Counted from the first letter of the stretch, positions 14,898 to 22,704 are shown. The stretch is 24,785 nt of DNA from DATCIH01 sp036507955 (GCA_036507955.1 DATCIH010000022.1:1-24785); one strand, 5' to 3'. Notes: a model not told the origin generated them from the letters alone. Program-made: numbers and translations.

Positions 14898-15018
14898 AAA
14901 AAAATAACTTAAGCCCCAAGGGACGAAAGTTATTTCGCGTTTCCACCCTAATTACAACAAGTGTCTCATATTGAATAAACTTAAAGATAGCTTCAATATT
15001 ACCCTTAAGATGTTTATT
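14898..15018 (-). promoter_or_regulatory. T-box-type leader of alaS, unusually short
   Basis: On the minus strand the leader has AGGGTGGAAACGCG (14949-14936), close to the T-box consensus AGGGTGGNACCGCG. Its partner CGTCCCTT (14925-14918) allows an antiterminator. The competing terminator is AAATAACTT (14935-14927) with AAGTTATTT (14910-14902), ending in a run of seven T (14904-14898). Upstream there is only one stem: AATAAAC/GTTTATT outside, and a 10-bp hairpin (15009-15000 with 14989-14980) whose 10-nt loop ends in GC of a GCT alanine codon (14991-14989). Uncharged tRNA-Ala should favour antitermination. Two points differ from the norm: stem I lacks the distal part, and the bulge reads UGGAAAC, where UGGUACC would match tRNA-Ala. 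Confidence 0.8.
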
Positions 15019-15024
15019 AACATA

Positions 15025-15053
15025 ATTATAAAAAATATTGTATACTATGTCAA
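15025..15053 (-). promoter_or_regulatory. Consensus sigma-A promoter of alaS
   Basis: On the minus strand TTGACA (15053-15048), a 17-nt spacer and TATAAT (15030-15025) match both hexamers exactly. The expected start, near 15018, falls on the first base of the leader's stem. Confidence 0.9.
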
Positions 15054-15061
15054 ATTAAAAA

Positions 15062-16075
15062 TCAAAAAAGATAGTAATTCACATCATTATATATTATTTT
15101 AACGATTACTCCTACGGGTACAGCGATTATCATCCCTAATAGCCCTCCAGCTTCACCACCAATTATAAGAATTAAAATAACAGATAAGGGATGAAGGTTG
15201 ACAGTGTCGGACGTTAACTTAGGAGATAATATGTCTCCTTCTACCTGCTGAAGTATATATAGACATATGGCCGTATATAATGCAGTGGTAGGAGATTGGG
15301 TAGCAGCAATGATGATTGCTGGAATAGCCCCGAATAGCGGACCAAAATATGGTATCAAATCAAAGGTTGCATTTATAATTGCAAGAAGGAGCGGGGATTT
15401 AACATGTAAGAAAAATAAAATCAAGAAGGTTGTTATACCCACAAAAATGCAAAGTAGTAATTGATTAACCACATACTTACTAAGTACTGTATCAAGTTCT
15501 ACTAATATTTTTTTAACTAGATATCTATATCTAATAGATATAAATAAAAGGAGTCTATTTTCTATGTATTTACCATCAGATAAAAAGTAATATATTACTA
15601 TTGGTGCAATTGCTAAGGATATGGCGCTTTCTGTTAAATTAATAAAAGAATCAATGAAATCACCGAATTTGTTAGCTATTATGACGTTGAGTTTTTCATA
15701 AGCTCTATCAATAAATATTGCCCCAGTTTGATTCGAGTGAAGAAATTTTAAATGTTCTGATAAAGAATTTATATAACTCTCAAAATACTTGTAGCTATTA
15801 CCCATATTTTTTGACTCATTAATCAAAGTTGGGATCAAAATTGAGCATACTATGATCAAAAGTGAGGACAGAAGAATTATTACTGATGCCGCTGCAAACT
15901 TTCTCTTTAACCTTTTTTTAATCAAAAAAATATACAAGGGTTTTAATGCATACGAAATAAGGAAGGAAATAAATAAGACAAAGATTACATCCTTCAATAT
16001 AGGTGATAGGAGTATAACTACTACTAAAGCAAAAAAGATTAAAATTACAAAGCCAATTTTAATTTTTCTTTTCAT
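15062..16075 (-). CDS. AI-2E family transporter (YrrI/YtvI-like)
   Basis: This 337-residue polytopic membrane protein has hydrophobic segments near residues 8-45, 60-85, 150-170, 205-270 and 295-330. It shows the AI-2E family pattern: FLISYALKPLYIFLIKK near the N-terminus, then FDLIPYFGPLFGAIPAIIIAA, LQQVEGDILSPKL and LHPLSVILILIIGGEAGGLLGMIIAVPV. Family members include the Escherichia coli AI-2 exporter and Na+/H+ antiporters, so the substrate is unknown here. Position upstream of alaS matches yrrI in Bacillus. The start at 16075 follows GGGGGTG. It lies 11 nt after the PRC-barrel gene, so the two are probably co-transcribed. The stop is only 9 nt from the alaS -35 box. Confidence 0.88.
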   Translation of the reverse strand: MKRKIKIGFVILIFFALVVVILLSPILKDVIFVLFISFLISYALKPLYIFLIKKRLKRKFAAASVIILLSSLLIIVCSILIPTLINESKNMGNSYKYFESYINSLSEHLKFLHSNQTGAIFIDRAYEKLNVIIANKFGDFIDSFINLTESAISLAIAPIVIYYFLSDGKYIENRLLLFISIRYRYLVKKILVELDTVLSKYVVNQLLLCIFVGITTFLILFFLHVKSPLLLAIINATFDLIPYFGPLFGAIPAIIIAATQSPTTALYTAICLYILQQVEGDILSPKLTSDTVNLHPLSVILILIIGGEAGGLLGMIIAVPVGVIVKIIYNDVNYYLF

Positions 16076-16086
16076 AAAGTCACCCC

Positions 16087-16563
16087 CTAAAATGGTTTGT
16101 GGAAAACAGCTTTTAAATTCATATTTGAACTACTGCTACATAATATATTTTTTTCTCCAATTAATAAATCTTTAAGTAAAATAATTTTCTTTCCATTTGT
16201 CCAATCAGCCAAAAATCCAGAGTTTATTACTATTCCTATTATCATAAAATTGTCCTTGCAAAAAATAAGGTCTTCAACTATACCTATTATATCTTTTTTC
16301 ATATTTATTACATCCATTCCTTTTATAGTAGAAAATTTCATTTTAGAGATATCTTCACTATCTTCCACAAGCATGTAATCATTAAAAAAAATAATTTTTT
16401 CTGTCTTTATACTAAAATTCTTTTTAAATAAATTAGTAGACTTTATCTCAAAGCCACAGACCTTACTTTCATTAATGTCTAGGTATAAATCATTTATATA
16501 TCCTAACTTTTCTCCTTGAGGTTTAAATACATCCATAAGAATAAAATCTTTTGTTTTATACAC
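16087..16563 (-). CDS. PRC-barrel domain protein
   Basis: The 158-residue protein holds two PRC-barrel-like halves. The first is about residues 6-50 (FILMDVFKPQGEKLGYINDLYLDINESKVCGFEI), and the second about residues 75-130 (IKGMDVINMKKDIIGIVEDLIFCKDNFMIIGIVI). PRC barrels are small beta domains found in photosynthetic reaction centre H subunits and in RimM. Free-standing clostridial members have no proven function. The start is GTG at 16563 with AAGGA 8 nt upstream. No signal peptide or membrane segment is seen. Close linkage to the transporter gene suggests a membrane-associated role, which is inference. Confidence 0.75.
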   Translation of the reverse strand: MYKTKDFILMDVFKPQGEKLGYINDLYLDINESKVCGFEIKSTNLFKKNFSIKTEKIIFFNDYMLVEDSEDISKMKFSTIKGMDVINMKKDIIGIVEDLIFCKDNFMIIGIVINSGFLADWTNGKKIILLKDLLIGEKNILCSSSSNMNLKAVFHKPF

Positions 16564-16599
16564 ATAATCAGTCCTTAAAATTGATATATCTATTTTTAC

Positions 16600-16657
16600 C
16601 TTAATAAAAAAAAATATAACTAAAAAGTTATATTTTTAATATATCTATTTTTATTAA
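16600..16657 (-). terminator. mnmA terminator inside a nested inverted repeat
   Basis: The inner hairpin pairs 16610-16620 with 16627-16637 (11 bp, 6-nt loop). On the minus strand it is followed by a long T-run. An outer inverted repeat, CTTAATAAAAA (16600-16610) and TTTTTATTAAG (16647-16657), encloses it. The 15-bp sequence ATATATCTATTTTTA also occurs as a direct repeat at 16584-16598 and 16639-16653. Confidence 0.7.
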
Positions 16658-16686
16658 GTAGGAAATAATCACATAAGCTGTAAATT

Positions 16687-17763
16687 TTACAGTATCTCTT
16701 TAATTATTCCACCTCCTAGAACTATATCATCCTGATAAAAAACAATTGATTGACCCTTTGTTAGGGCTCTAACCTTTTCATTAAAAGTAACTATAGCACA
16801 ATTATCCTCTAATGGCTCAATTGTGGCAGCTTTTAATGGGGCTGAATATCTTATTTTTGCTTGCACATTTATTTTCTCATCAAGCTTGCTAAAGGCGATA
16901 AAGTTTAATTCATCAACTATAAGTTTATTTTTAAAGACTTCTTCTTCATCACCGAGTAGGATCTCATTTTTCTGAGAGTCTATATTTACAACAAATCTAG
17001 GCTTACCAAGACTTATACCTAATCCTTTTCTCTGTCCTATTGTATAATAAACTATACCTTTATGTTCACCTAAAACCTTTCCGTCCTTATCCTTAAATAG
17101 TCCTGTAGTTACATCCTTTGGATAAAATCTTTTTATATAACCACCATGATCATTATCAGGAATGAAGCAAATCTCTTCACTATCCTTCTTATTATGAACC
17201 TGAAGGCCAACTTCCTTGGCGATTTCTCTTATCTGTGGTTTTGTATAATCACCGCAAGGAAATAAAGTATGTTCTAGTTGATATTGACTTAAATTATATA
17301 GGGCATAGGATTGGTCCTTATTTAAATCAATTGCCCTTTTAAGTATAAATCGATTATCTATCTTCTCTATTCTGCAATAATGCCCTGTGGCCACATAATC
17401 AAAGCCCATAGCCGCTACCTTGTTTAAAAGAGAATCAAACTTTATATACTTATTGCAAGCTATACAAGGGTTAGGTGTATTACCTTTTAAATAATCCGAA
17501 GTAAAATAATCTATTACTTTTTCCTTAAATTCATCTTTAAAATTAAAAACATAAAAGGGAATATCCAGTTTATATGCAACCCTTCTTGCATCCTCTACAG
17601 ACGAAATCGAGCAACATCCACCTTCTCTTTCTTCATAATAGTCATCTTCAGGCCAGACCTGCATTGTTATCCCTGTAACGTCATAGCCCTTTTTCTTAAG
17701 TAAATATGCAGCTACAGCACTATCTACACCACCGCTCATACCTATAGCTACCTTCTTCTTCAT
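16687..17763 (-). CDS. mnmA: tRNA-specific 2-thiouridylase MnmA
   Basis: The 358-residue enzyme makes 2-thiouridine at position 34 of tRNA-Lys, -Glu and -Gln. The ATP-binding PP-loop is SGGVDS (residues 10-15). GGCCSISSVEDARRVA (48-63) is typical of Firmicutes. The catalytic cysteines are expected at Cys103 (NPCIACN) and Cys199 (SEEICF). GQRKGLGISLG and the C-terminal beta-barrel follow. It is the last gene of the iscR-iscS-iscU operon, starting 18 nt after iscU. The neighbouring cysteine desulfurase is the likely sulfur donor. With trmR and the U32 protein it makes this window rich in enzymes acting on wobble uridine. Confidence 0.96.
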   Translation of the reverse strand: MKKKVAIGMSGGVDSAVAAYLLKKKGYDVTGITMQVWPEDDYYEEREGGCCSISSVEDARRVAYKLDIPFYVFNFKDEFKEKVIDYFTSDYLKGNTPNPCIACNKYIKFDSLLNKVAAMGFDYVATGHYCRIEKIDNRFILKRAIDLNKDQSYALYNLSQYQLEHTLFPCGDYTKPQIREIAKEVGLQVHNKKDSEEICFIPDNDHGGYIKRFYPKDVTTGLFKDKDGKVLGEHKGIVYYTIGQRKGLGISLGKPRFVVNIDSQKNEILLGDEEEVFKNKLIVDELNFIAFSKLDEKINVQAKIRYSAPLKAATIEPLEDNCAIVTFNEKVRALTKGQSIVFYQDDIVLGGGIIKEIL

Positions 17764-17781
17764 AACTGCACATCCTTATTA

Positions 17782-18207
17782 TTATTTCCCATGTACCTGT
17801 GCATGTATATCATCATGCTCAGTATAAGCTTTTGCTTCTAAACCAACGGACACTCTATAATTGTTTATAGCCTTATGAATAGCTTCCTCAGCTAGTACAG
17901 AGCAATGCATTTTTATAGGTGGAAGTCCATCTAAGGCTTCTGCTACTGCAACATTCGTAAGAGTCCAAGCCTCATCAACAGTTTTGCCTTTAATTAGCTC
18001 TGTTGCCATACTTGAGGAGGCAATAGCTGAGCCACAACCGAAGGTTTTAAATTTAGCGTCTTTTATGATATTGTCCTCAACTTTAAGATATATTTTCATT
18101 ATGTCTCCGCATTGTGCATTACCCACTTCACCTATACCATTAGCGTCAACAATTTCTCCTACATTTCTTGGATTCATAAAATGATCCATTACTTTTTCAC
18201 TATACAT
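17782..18207 (-). CDS. iscU: Fe-S cluster scaffold protein IscU/NifU N-terminal type
   Basis: The 141-residue protein begins MYSEKVMDHFMNPRNVGE. It has the three cluster-binding cysteines Cys33 (NAQCGD, with Asp35), Cys58 (FGCGSA) and Cys102 (MHCSVLAEE). The scaffold assembles Fe-S clusters from sulfur supplied by the cysteine desulfurase. The start codon overlaps the 3' end of iscS by 8 nt, indicating translational coupling. It has no Nfu or ferredoxin-like C-terminal domain, so it is a stand-alone scaffold. The Asp next to Cys33 supports the IscU/NifU group. Confidence 0.95.
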   Translation of the reverse strand: MYSEKVMDHFMNPRNVGEIVDANGIGEVGNAQCGDIMKIYLKVEDNIIKDAKFKTFGCGSAIASSSMATELIKGKTVDEAWTLTNVAVAEALDGLPPIKMHCSVLAEEAIHKAINNYRVSVGLEAKAYTEHDDIHAQVHGK

Positions 18208-19393
18208 TATTATTATCCCCTTTCTTTAAGAATTCGTCCCAAAGTGGTGACATTTCTCTAAGTCTTGTAACAATTTTAGGAACAGTATTTAACACATGCT
18301 CTATATCCTCTTTAATAGTTCCATCTCCAAGAGAAAGCCTTAAGGAGCCATGAGCTATTTCTGCGGGAAGGCCAATTGCCAGTAGAACATGAGATGGATC
18401 TAAAGAACCAGATGTACATGCACTTCCGCTTGAGGCACAAATACCTGCTTGATCAAGTAAGAGTAAAACTGACTCCCCTTCTATAAATCTAAAACAAATA
18501 TTAACATTTCCAGGTAATCTATTGTCTCTAGGACCATTCAATCTGGAATATGGTATCTTTAATAGATTTTCAATTAATTCATCTCGGAAATCAGTAAGCC
18601 GTTTACTATGCTCTACTAAATTTTCAGTGGCTAATTCAATTGCTTTTCCAAGACCAACGATACCAGCTACATTTTCTGTTCCTGCTCTTTTATTTCTTTC
18701 CTGTCCTCCACCGTGAATAAGATTTTCGATTTTAATTCCTTTTCTTATATATAAAACACCTACACCCTTTGGCCCATAAATTTTATGAGCAGCTAAAGAA
18801 AGTAAGTCTATGTTCATTTCCTTTACATCTATTGGTATATTCCCAACAGCCTGAACAGCATCTGTATGGAATAATATTTTCTTCCTTTTGCAAAGTGCTC
18901 CAATTTCTTTTATTGGTTCAATAGTACCAATTTCATTGTTTGCAAATATAATCGATACTAAAATAGTCTTATCTGTTATGGCATTTTCTAGGTCTACTAA
19001 GCTAACTAAACCATACTCATCTACAGGTAAATAGGTTATCTCAAAGCCATTTTTGCTCAAAAACTCGCAGGTATGAAGTACTGCATGATGTTCAATTGCG
19101 GAGGTAATTATATGATTACCCTTATTTTTATTTGCAAAAGCAATTCCCTTAATAGCCCAGTTATCGGCTTCAGAGCCACCTCCAGTAAAGAATATTTCAT
19201 TTGCACTTGCATTTAATGCTTTAGAAACTTTATCTCTAGCTAAATCTATAGCTTTTTTAGTATCTCTTGATATTGCATAAATAGAGGAGGGATTACCATA
19301 AAATTCTGTAAAATAGGGAAGCATTTCCTCTACAACTTCCTTTTTAGTATAAGTAGTTGCAGCATAGTCCATATAAACTGTTCTATTACTCAT
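18200..19393 (-). CDS. iscS: Cysteine desulfurase IscS/NifS
   Basis: The 397-residue PLP-dependent enzyme converts cysteine to alanine and passes a persulfide to partner proteins. PLP-binding Lys204 lies in SLAAHKIYGPKG. His103/104 is in EHHAVL. The active-site Cys326 is in SSGSACTSGS, on the long mobile loop typical of the IscS/NifS group. YMDYAATTYTKKEV at the N-terminus is characteristic. It overlaps iscR by 8 nt and iscU by 8 nt, so one transcript is very likely. It probably supplies both IscU and MnmA. The name nifS is also used for clostridial members. Confidence 0.95.
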   Translation of the reverse strand: MSNRTVYMDYAATTYTKKEVVEEMLPYFTEFYGNPSSIYAISRDTKKAIDLARDKVSKALNASANEIFFTGGGSEADNWAIKGIAFANKNKGNHIITSAIEHHAVLHTCEFLSKNGFEITYLPVDEYGLVSLVDLENAITDKTILVSIIFANNEIGTIEPIKEIGALCKRKKILFHTDAVQAVGNIPIDVKEMNIDLLSLAAHKIYGPKGVGVLYIRKGIKIENLIHGGGQERNKRAGTENVAGIVGLGKAIELATENLVEHSKRLTDFRDELIENLLKIPYSRLNGPRDNRLPGNVNICFRFIEGESVLLLLDQAGICASSGSACTSGSLDPSHVLLAIGLPAEIAHGSLRLSLGDGTIKEDIEHVLNTVPKIVTRLREMSPLWDEFLKKGDNNNV

Positions 19394-19832
19394 TGTTTTT
19401 CACTCCTTCAAGCTTTTTTTTGCACATTTTATCATAATCGTCAACCATATCCTTTAATGTTATATTGTCCATTACATTATCTATACTATCTTTGATTTTA
19501 CCCCATAATAATCTAGTGGAACAGCAATCAATATTGTTGCAATTATTATTATCTAAACATTCAGAAACCTCAATTGGGCCTTCTAAAACTTCCATAATAT
19601 CTATAATTTTTATTTCCGCTGGTGGCTTACTTAAAGAATAGCCGCCTTGAGCTCCTCTTATGCTTTTTATTAAATTAGCTTTTCGGAGTGGCGAAAATAA
19701 TTGTTCAAGATAATAGTCAGAAATATTTTGGCGTTCTGAAATACATTTTATAGAAATGGAAGGTTCACCGTAATGTATGGCCAAATCTACCATTGCTTTA
19801 ACACCGTATCGCCCTTTTGTAGATAACTTCAT
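19386..19832 (-). CDS. iscR: Rrf2-family Fe-S sensor and repressor IscR
   Basis: The 148-residue protein is a winged-helix Rrf2 regulator, with MKLSTKGRYGVKAMVDLA, ISDYYLEQLFSPLRKANLIKS and RGAQGGYSLSKPP. Three cysteines, Cys92, Cys98 and Cys104 (with an adjacent Cys103), match the spacing of the [2Fe-2S] ligands of Escherichia coli IscR. The fourth ligand, His107 there, is not conserved here. It heads the operon and should repress it when clusters are plentiful. The promoter at 19893-19921 leaves a leader of about 55 nt. AAGGGGGTG precedes the ATG. Confidence 0.92.
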   Translation of the reverse strand: MKLSTKGRYGVKAMVDLAIHYGEPSISIKCISERQNISDYYLEQLFSPLRKANLIKSIRGAQGGYSLSKPPAEIKIIDIMEVLEGPIEVSECLDNNNCNNIDCCSTRLLWGKIKDSIDNVMDNITLKDMVDDYDKMCKKKLEGVKNNE

Positions 19833-19892
19833 GGAAACACCCCCTTAAATATTAATACTGCAGATTAATGTTGAGTGATTTACTATGCTTTA

Positions 19893-19921
19893 ATAATAAC
19901 AAATCCGACCATTCTTGTCAA
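19893..19921 (-). promoter_or_regulatory. isc operon promoter with possible IscR operator in the spacer
   Basis: On the minus strand TTGACA (19921-19916), a 17-nt spacer and TATTAT (19898-19893) form a strong sigma-A promoter. The spacer reads AGAATGGTCGGATTTGT. Its TCGGATTTG part is reminiscent of clostridial IscR sites as I recall them, which would place the repressor directly over the promoter. The operator reading is an inference. Confidence 0.7.
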
Positions 19922-19953
19922 CTATTATTTTAGCATTTTAGTTATAAATAATA

Positions 19954-19977
19954 GACCCCCTTTATGTAAAGGAGGTC
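19954..19977 (-). terminator. Hairpin downstream of the chemotaxis receptor gene
   Basis: The arms 19954-19964 and 19967-19977 pair over 11 positions. The single imperfect pair is a G-U wobble on the minus strand and an A-C mismatch on the plus strand, which favours the minus strand. The tail is T-rich but not a clean run. Confidence 0.5.
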
Positions 19978-20055
19978 ATAGAATTCCTTAAATTAACACT
20001 AACAAAAAGAGCTACAATAGCTTATGAAATATGTGGTTGTTGCTAATATTGTGAA

Positions 20056-21753
20056 TTATAGTTTGAATTTATTTAGTTTTTCCGTTAATTGAATAGCTGA
20101 ACCAGTCAAATTTTGAGCTGTACTAGCTACTGAATTAGAAGAGTTTTTCATTTCTTCTGTTGATGCAGCTATTTCTTCAGCTGAAGCTGAATTTTCTTCG
20201 GCTACAGCACTAGTACTTTCTATCTTCAATATTACTGGAACCATATCCTTGTTCAACTTATTAATTCCTACTGAAACTTTTTGTATGTCAGGTAATATGG
20301 TTTCGACCGAAGCTACTATAGCTTTAAATGAGTTAAGGGCTGTATTTATGGTTGTTACTTCATTACTTAACTCATTACTAACATTACCAGTGACTTTTAC
20401 TAAATTAGATGTCTCGGCTGACACATTGCTCAATAAACCACTTATAGTATCTGAAGAGTTTTTACTCTGTTCTGCTAACTTTCTTATTTCATCTGCTACA
20501 ACAGAAAATCCTCTTCCTGCCTCTCCAGCCCTAGCTGCTTCGATTGCAGCATTAAGTGCAAGTAAATTTGTTTGTTCTGAGATACTGTTTATTAAGCCTG
20601 TTATATCATTAGCTTGATTAATACTTCCCTCAAGTTGCTTTATTTTTTCTATTACTCCATCAAAAGACTTACTAATATTATTTAAGGCTGCAATAAGTCC
20701 TTGTAGTTGGCCATTACTTGTACTCGCCAAACTACCAATACCGCCTGCTGTAATATTTACATCACCGGTTATTGTTACAAAGGTTTCTAAGTCATCGTCA
20801 AATTCCTTCATAGCTTTGTATACAGACATTAATTCACTTGCCTGCGCCGTGGAACCAGTAGCTACATCATGTATGGCACCTGCCACTTCTAATGAGGAGG
20901 CAGACATTTCCTCTGAGAGAGCAGATAAGGTTGAGGATTCTTCCCCAACAGTGCTCGCCACTGTTGTTATATTTTTTAACAAACCTGATAAAGAATTTTG
21001 CATAGTATCTAGTTGTTTATTCATATTACCGAATTCTGTATTTGAAGATGTGTCAATTGGATAAGTAAAATCTCCTGATGCTATTACTTTTATGGTAGTT
21101 ATCATCTCTTTTAATAATAACCTTAATTCCCTAACAAATATTGATGAAATAGCTAATAACAACAAGGCTGCTAAAACAACAACTATTATGAATGCAGCAG
21201 TGGAGCGCTGAAAAACGCTGTTATATATTTCTCGCTCTGTAGCTATCTGCGATTTTTCATATGTTATTAAACTATTAATCCCCGTAGTTATTGGTGCACC
21301 TACAGTTGCAATCTCCTTAGCCTGATCAGAAGAAATAACTAATCCTTCCTTTCTTTTAGCTTCAATGTCCTTATAGATACTCATATAATCTGTGTACTCA
21401 GTATTCATTTTCTGAACAGATGCTAATTCTTTACTATCTAAATTAGAAGATTTTATTTTTGTGAAAATCGCTTTAATCTTAGCATCCGCTGTATTGACAT
21501 CGTTTACTTGCGCATCAGTATAAGTCCTGTCTATAACTTTTGTTACATAATTCCGAAGTTCATTATAAGTACCTCCCAGATCACCATAGTTTTCTATTAT
21601 TACAACACTGTCAGTACTTAAGCTAGTATAATAATTATTAAGTTTGGAAGAAGATGTAAAACTAATAATTCCTACAACTGCAAGTGCCATAAAAGATACT
21701 AGTATTAATGCTAAAGTTCCATGAATTAACTTTACCTTTTTTCTTATTTTCAT
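20056..21753 (-). CDS. Methyl-accepting chemotaxis protein
   Basis: The 565-residue receptor has a first membrane helix at about residues 10-33 and an extracellular four-helix-bundle-type sensor of about 150 residues. A second membrane helix follows at about 186-207, then a HAMP linker (TTIKVIASGDFTYPID) and a long coiled-coil signalling domain. The tip is highly conserved, from ISEQTNLLALNAAIEAARAG into EAGRGFSVVADEIRKLAEQS (residues 391-430), and would bind CheA/CheW. Gln/Glu-rich methylation sites are plausible in the flanking helices, including SAVAEENSASAEEIAASTEEM. The ligand is unknown. Start ATG at 21753 follows AGGAG. It is monocistronic and I saw no convincing sigma-D motility promoter. 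Confidence 0.93.
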   Translation of the reverse strand: MKIRKKVKLIHGTLALILVSFMALAVVGIISFTSSSKLNNYYTSLSTDSVVIIENYGDLGGTYNELRNYVTKVIDRTYTDAQVNDVNTADAKIKAIFTKIKSSNLDSKELASVQKMNTEYTDYMSIYKDIEAKRKEGLVISSDQAKEIATVGAPITTGINSLITYEKSQIATEREIYNSVFQRSTAAFIIVVVLAALLLLAISSIFVRELRLLLKEMITTIKVIASGDFTYPIDTSSNTEFGNMNKQLDTMQNSLSGLLKNITTVASTVGEESSTLSALSEEMSASSLEVAGAIHDVATGSTAQASELMSVYKAMKEFDDDLETFVTITGDVNITAGGIGSLASTSNGQLQGLIAALNNISKSFDGVIEKIKQLEGSINQANDITGLINSISEQTNLLALNAAIEAARAGEAGRGFSVVADEIRKLAEQSKNSSDTISGLLSNVSAETSNLVKVTGNVSNELSNEVTTINTALNSFKAIVASVETILPDIQKVSVGINKLNKDMVPVILKIESTSAVAEENSASAEEIAASTEEMKNSSNSVASTAQNLTGSAIQLTEKLNKFKL

Positions 21754-21900
21754 TTGCTACTTCTCCTTTGTATTTAAGTTTGTAACAGTCGTATAAAATA
21801 TACATTTAAAATTACTACTCATTCATTGATATTTTAGCATAATTTTGTTTTAGAAGATACTATAATATGTCGAAAATATGAGAAATATAATGAATCTAGG

Positions 21901-21939
21901 GGATAGATTCATAGAGGATAGATTCATAGAGGATAGAAA
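21901..21939. repeat. 15-bp tandem repeat, about 2.6 copies
   Basis: The unit GGATAGATTCATAGA occurs at 21901-21915 and 21916-21930, and its first eight bases recur from 21931. TGAATCTA (21891-21898) upstream is inverted relative to TAGATTCA (21904-21911), so a small hairpin can also form. It is in the 300-nt gap between the chemotaxis gene and the SRPBCC gene, which holds no other gene that I can support. Confidence 0.8.
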
Positions 21940-22010
21940 TAATGCAAATTATAGATTTCTCTATCAATACTGCTCTATTTTATATAACTCATATTCCAGC
22001 AAAAGAAAGT

Positions 22011-22046
22011 AATGCTCCCATGATTGACGTCTATCATGGGAGCATT
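22011..22046. terminator. Strong 14-bp hairpin terminator
   Basis: The arms 22011-22024 and 22033-22046 are perfect inverted repeats of 14 bp with an 8-nt loop. On the minus strand it lies 9 nt after the SRPBCC stop and is followed by ACTTTCTTTT. On the plus strand it is followed by CTTTTCTTTTATTTTT, so it can work in both directions. Confidence 0.8.
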
Positions 22047-22054
22047 CTTTTCTT

Positions 22055-22486
22055 TTATTTTTCAGCTATTTCTTTAATTTTCTCTAAGAGTTCTCCAATT
22101 GAGTTTTCTGCACCTAAGCGAGCTTGTTCATCTGGATGGCCTGTTTGTGTCCATGTTAAATTTGTTTTCTTATAATCAATACTTACTAAATTATATGTTA
22201 TCTGAGAATAGTTTTCAGGTTTATTTTCAAGTCCAGAAAAGTTAGACCAAAAGCTATAGCTAAGTAATTTATATAAAACATTCTCAAGAATTACACCCAT
22301 ATCTCTATATTCTTTTCCTTGATATTCACCTTGAAATATTATTTCACTTCCAACTTTCCAGTTAGTAATAGTTTCAGTCCCATGAAGATATTCTTGGATG
22401 AATTTAGGGTTTGTCAATACATCCCAGACTTTTGAAGATACTTTATTTATTCCAATGGATTTAGACGCTATTAGGTCTTTTCTCAA
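22055..22486 (-). CDS. SRPBCC/AHSA1 domain protein
   Basis: The 143-residue protein has the START-like fold pattern: an N-terminal strand (IASKSIGINKVSSKVWDVLTNPKFIQEYL), then WKVGSEIIFQGEYQGKEYRDMGVILE. The long C-terminal helix is GAENSIGELLEKIKEIAEK. Such proteins bind hydrophobic ligands or, for Aha1, Hsp90. Bacterial AHSA1-type members often lack an assigned function. The start is TTG at 22486 with AGGAGG 7 nt upstream. It has its own promoter (22545-22572) and is divergent from the isochorismatase-type gene across an inverted repeat, so the two may be co-regulated. Confidence 0.85.
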   Translation of the reverse strand: MRKDLIASKSIGINKVSSKVWDVLTNPKFIQEYLHGTETITNWKVGSEIIFQGEYQGKEYRDMGVILENVLYKLLSYSFWSNFSGLENKPENYSQITYNLVSIDYKKTNLTWTQTGHPDEQARLGAENSIGELLEKIKEIAEK

Positions 22487-22544
22487 TTTTATTCCTCCTA
22501 CATTTCAAATATACCATTAATAAATTTATTGCAATTTATTGTTT

Positions 22545-22572
22545 AGTATACCATGTTCATAACTTTTATCAA
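22545..22572 (-). promoter_or_regulatory. Promoter of the SRPBCC gene
   Basis: On the minus strand TTGATA (22572-22567), 16 nt, then TATACT (22550-22545) form a good sigma-A promoter. The leader would be about 52 nt. The left arm of the 22556-22612 inverted repeat lies inside the spacer. Confidence 0.6.
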
Positions 22573-22612
22573 AATATAAGTTATTTTCATTATCTCCATA
22601 TAAAGTTATGAA
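22556..22612. repeat. 11-bp inverted repeat between divergent genes, candidate operator
   Basis: TTCATAACTTT (22556-22566) and AAAGTTATGAA (22602-22612) are perfect inverted copies 35 nt apart. The left arm overlies the SRPBCC promoter spacer. The right arm is followed directly by a TATACT that may be a plus-strand -10. A third related AAGTTAT lies between them (22579-22585). No regulator gene is adjacent. Confidence 0.5.
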
Positions 22613-22704
22613 TATACTTTATCAAGATTCCGCTTCAAAAGTTTTAAATATTAGGATATAGTCGTATAATGAATTAGTAAATCTTTTTTAGGGAGTGTTA
22701 TAAC

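Noticed and set aside
14875..14946. A 24-residue N-terminal extension of alanyl-tRNA synthetase
   Set aside because: The extension is encoded by the leader's terminator stem and T-box motif, and the ATG at 14874 has a strong ribosome binding site.
21942..22175. A 77-codon plus-strand frame
   Set aside because: It runs through a terminator hairpin and then antisense to the SRPBCC gene, has no ribosome binding site and is not protein-like.
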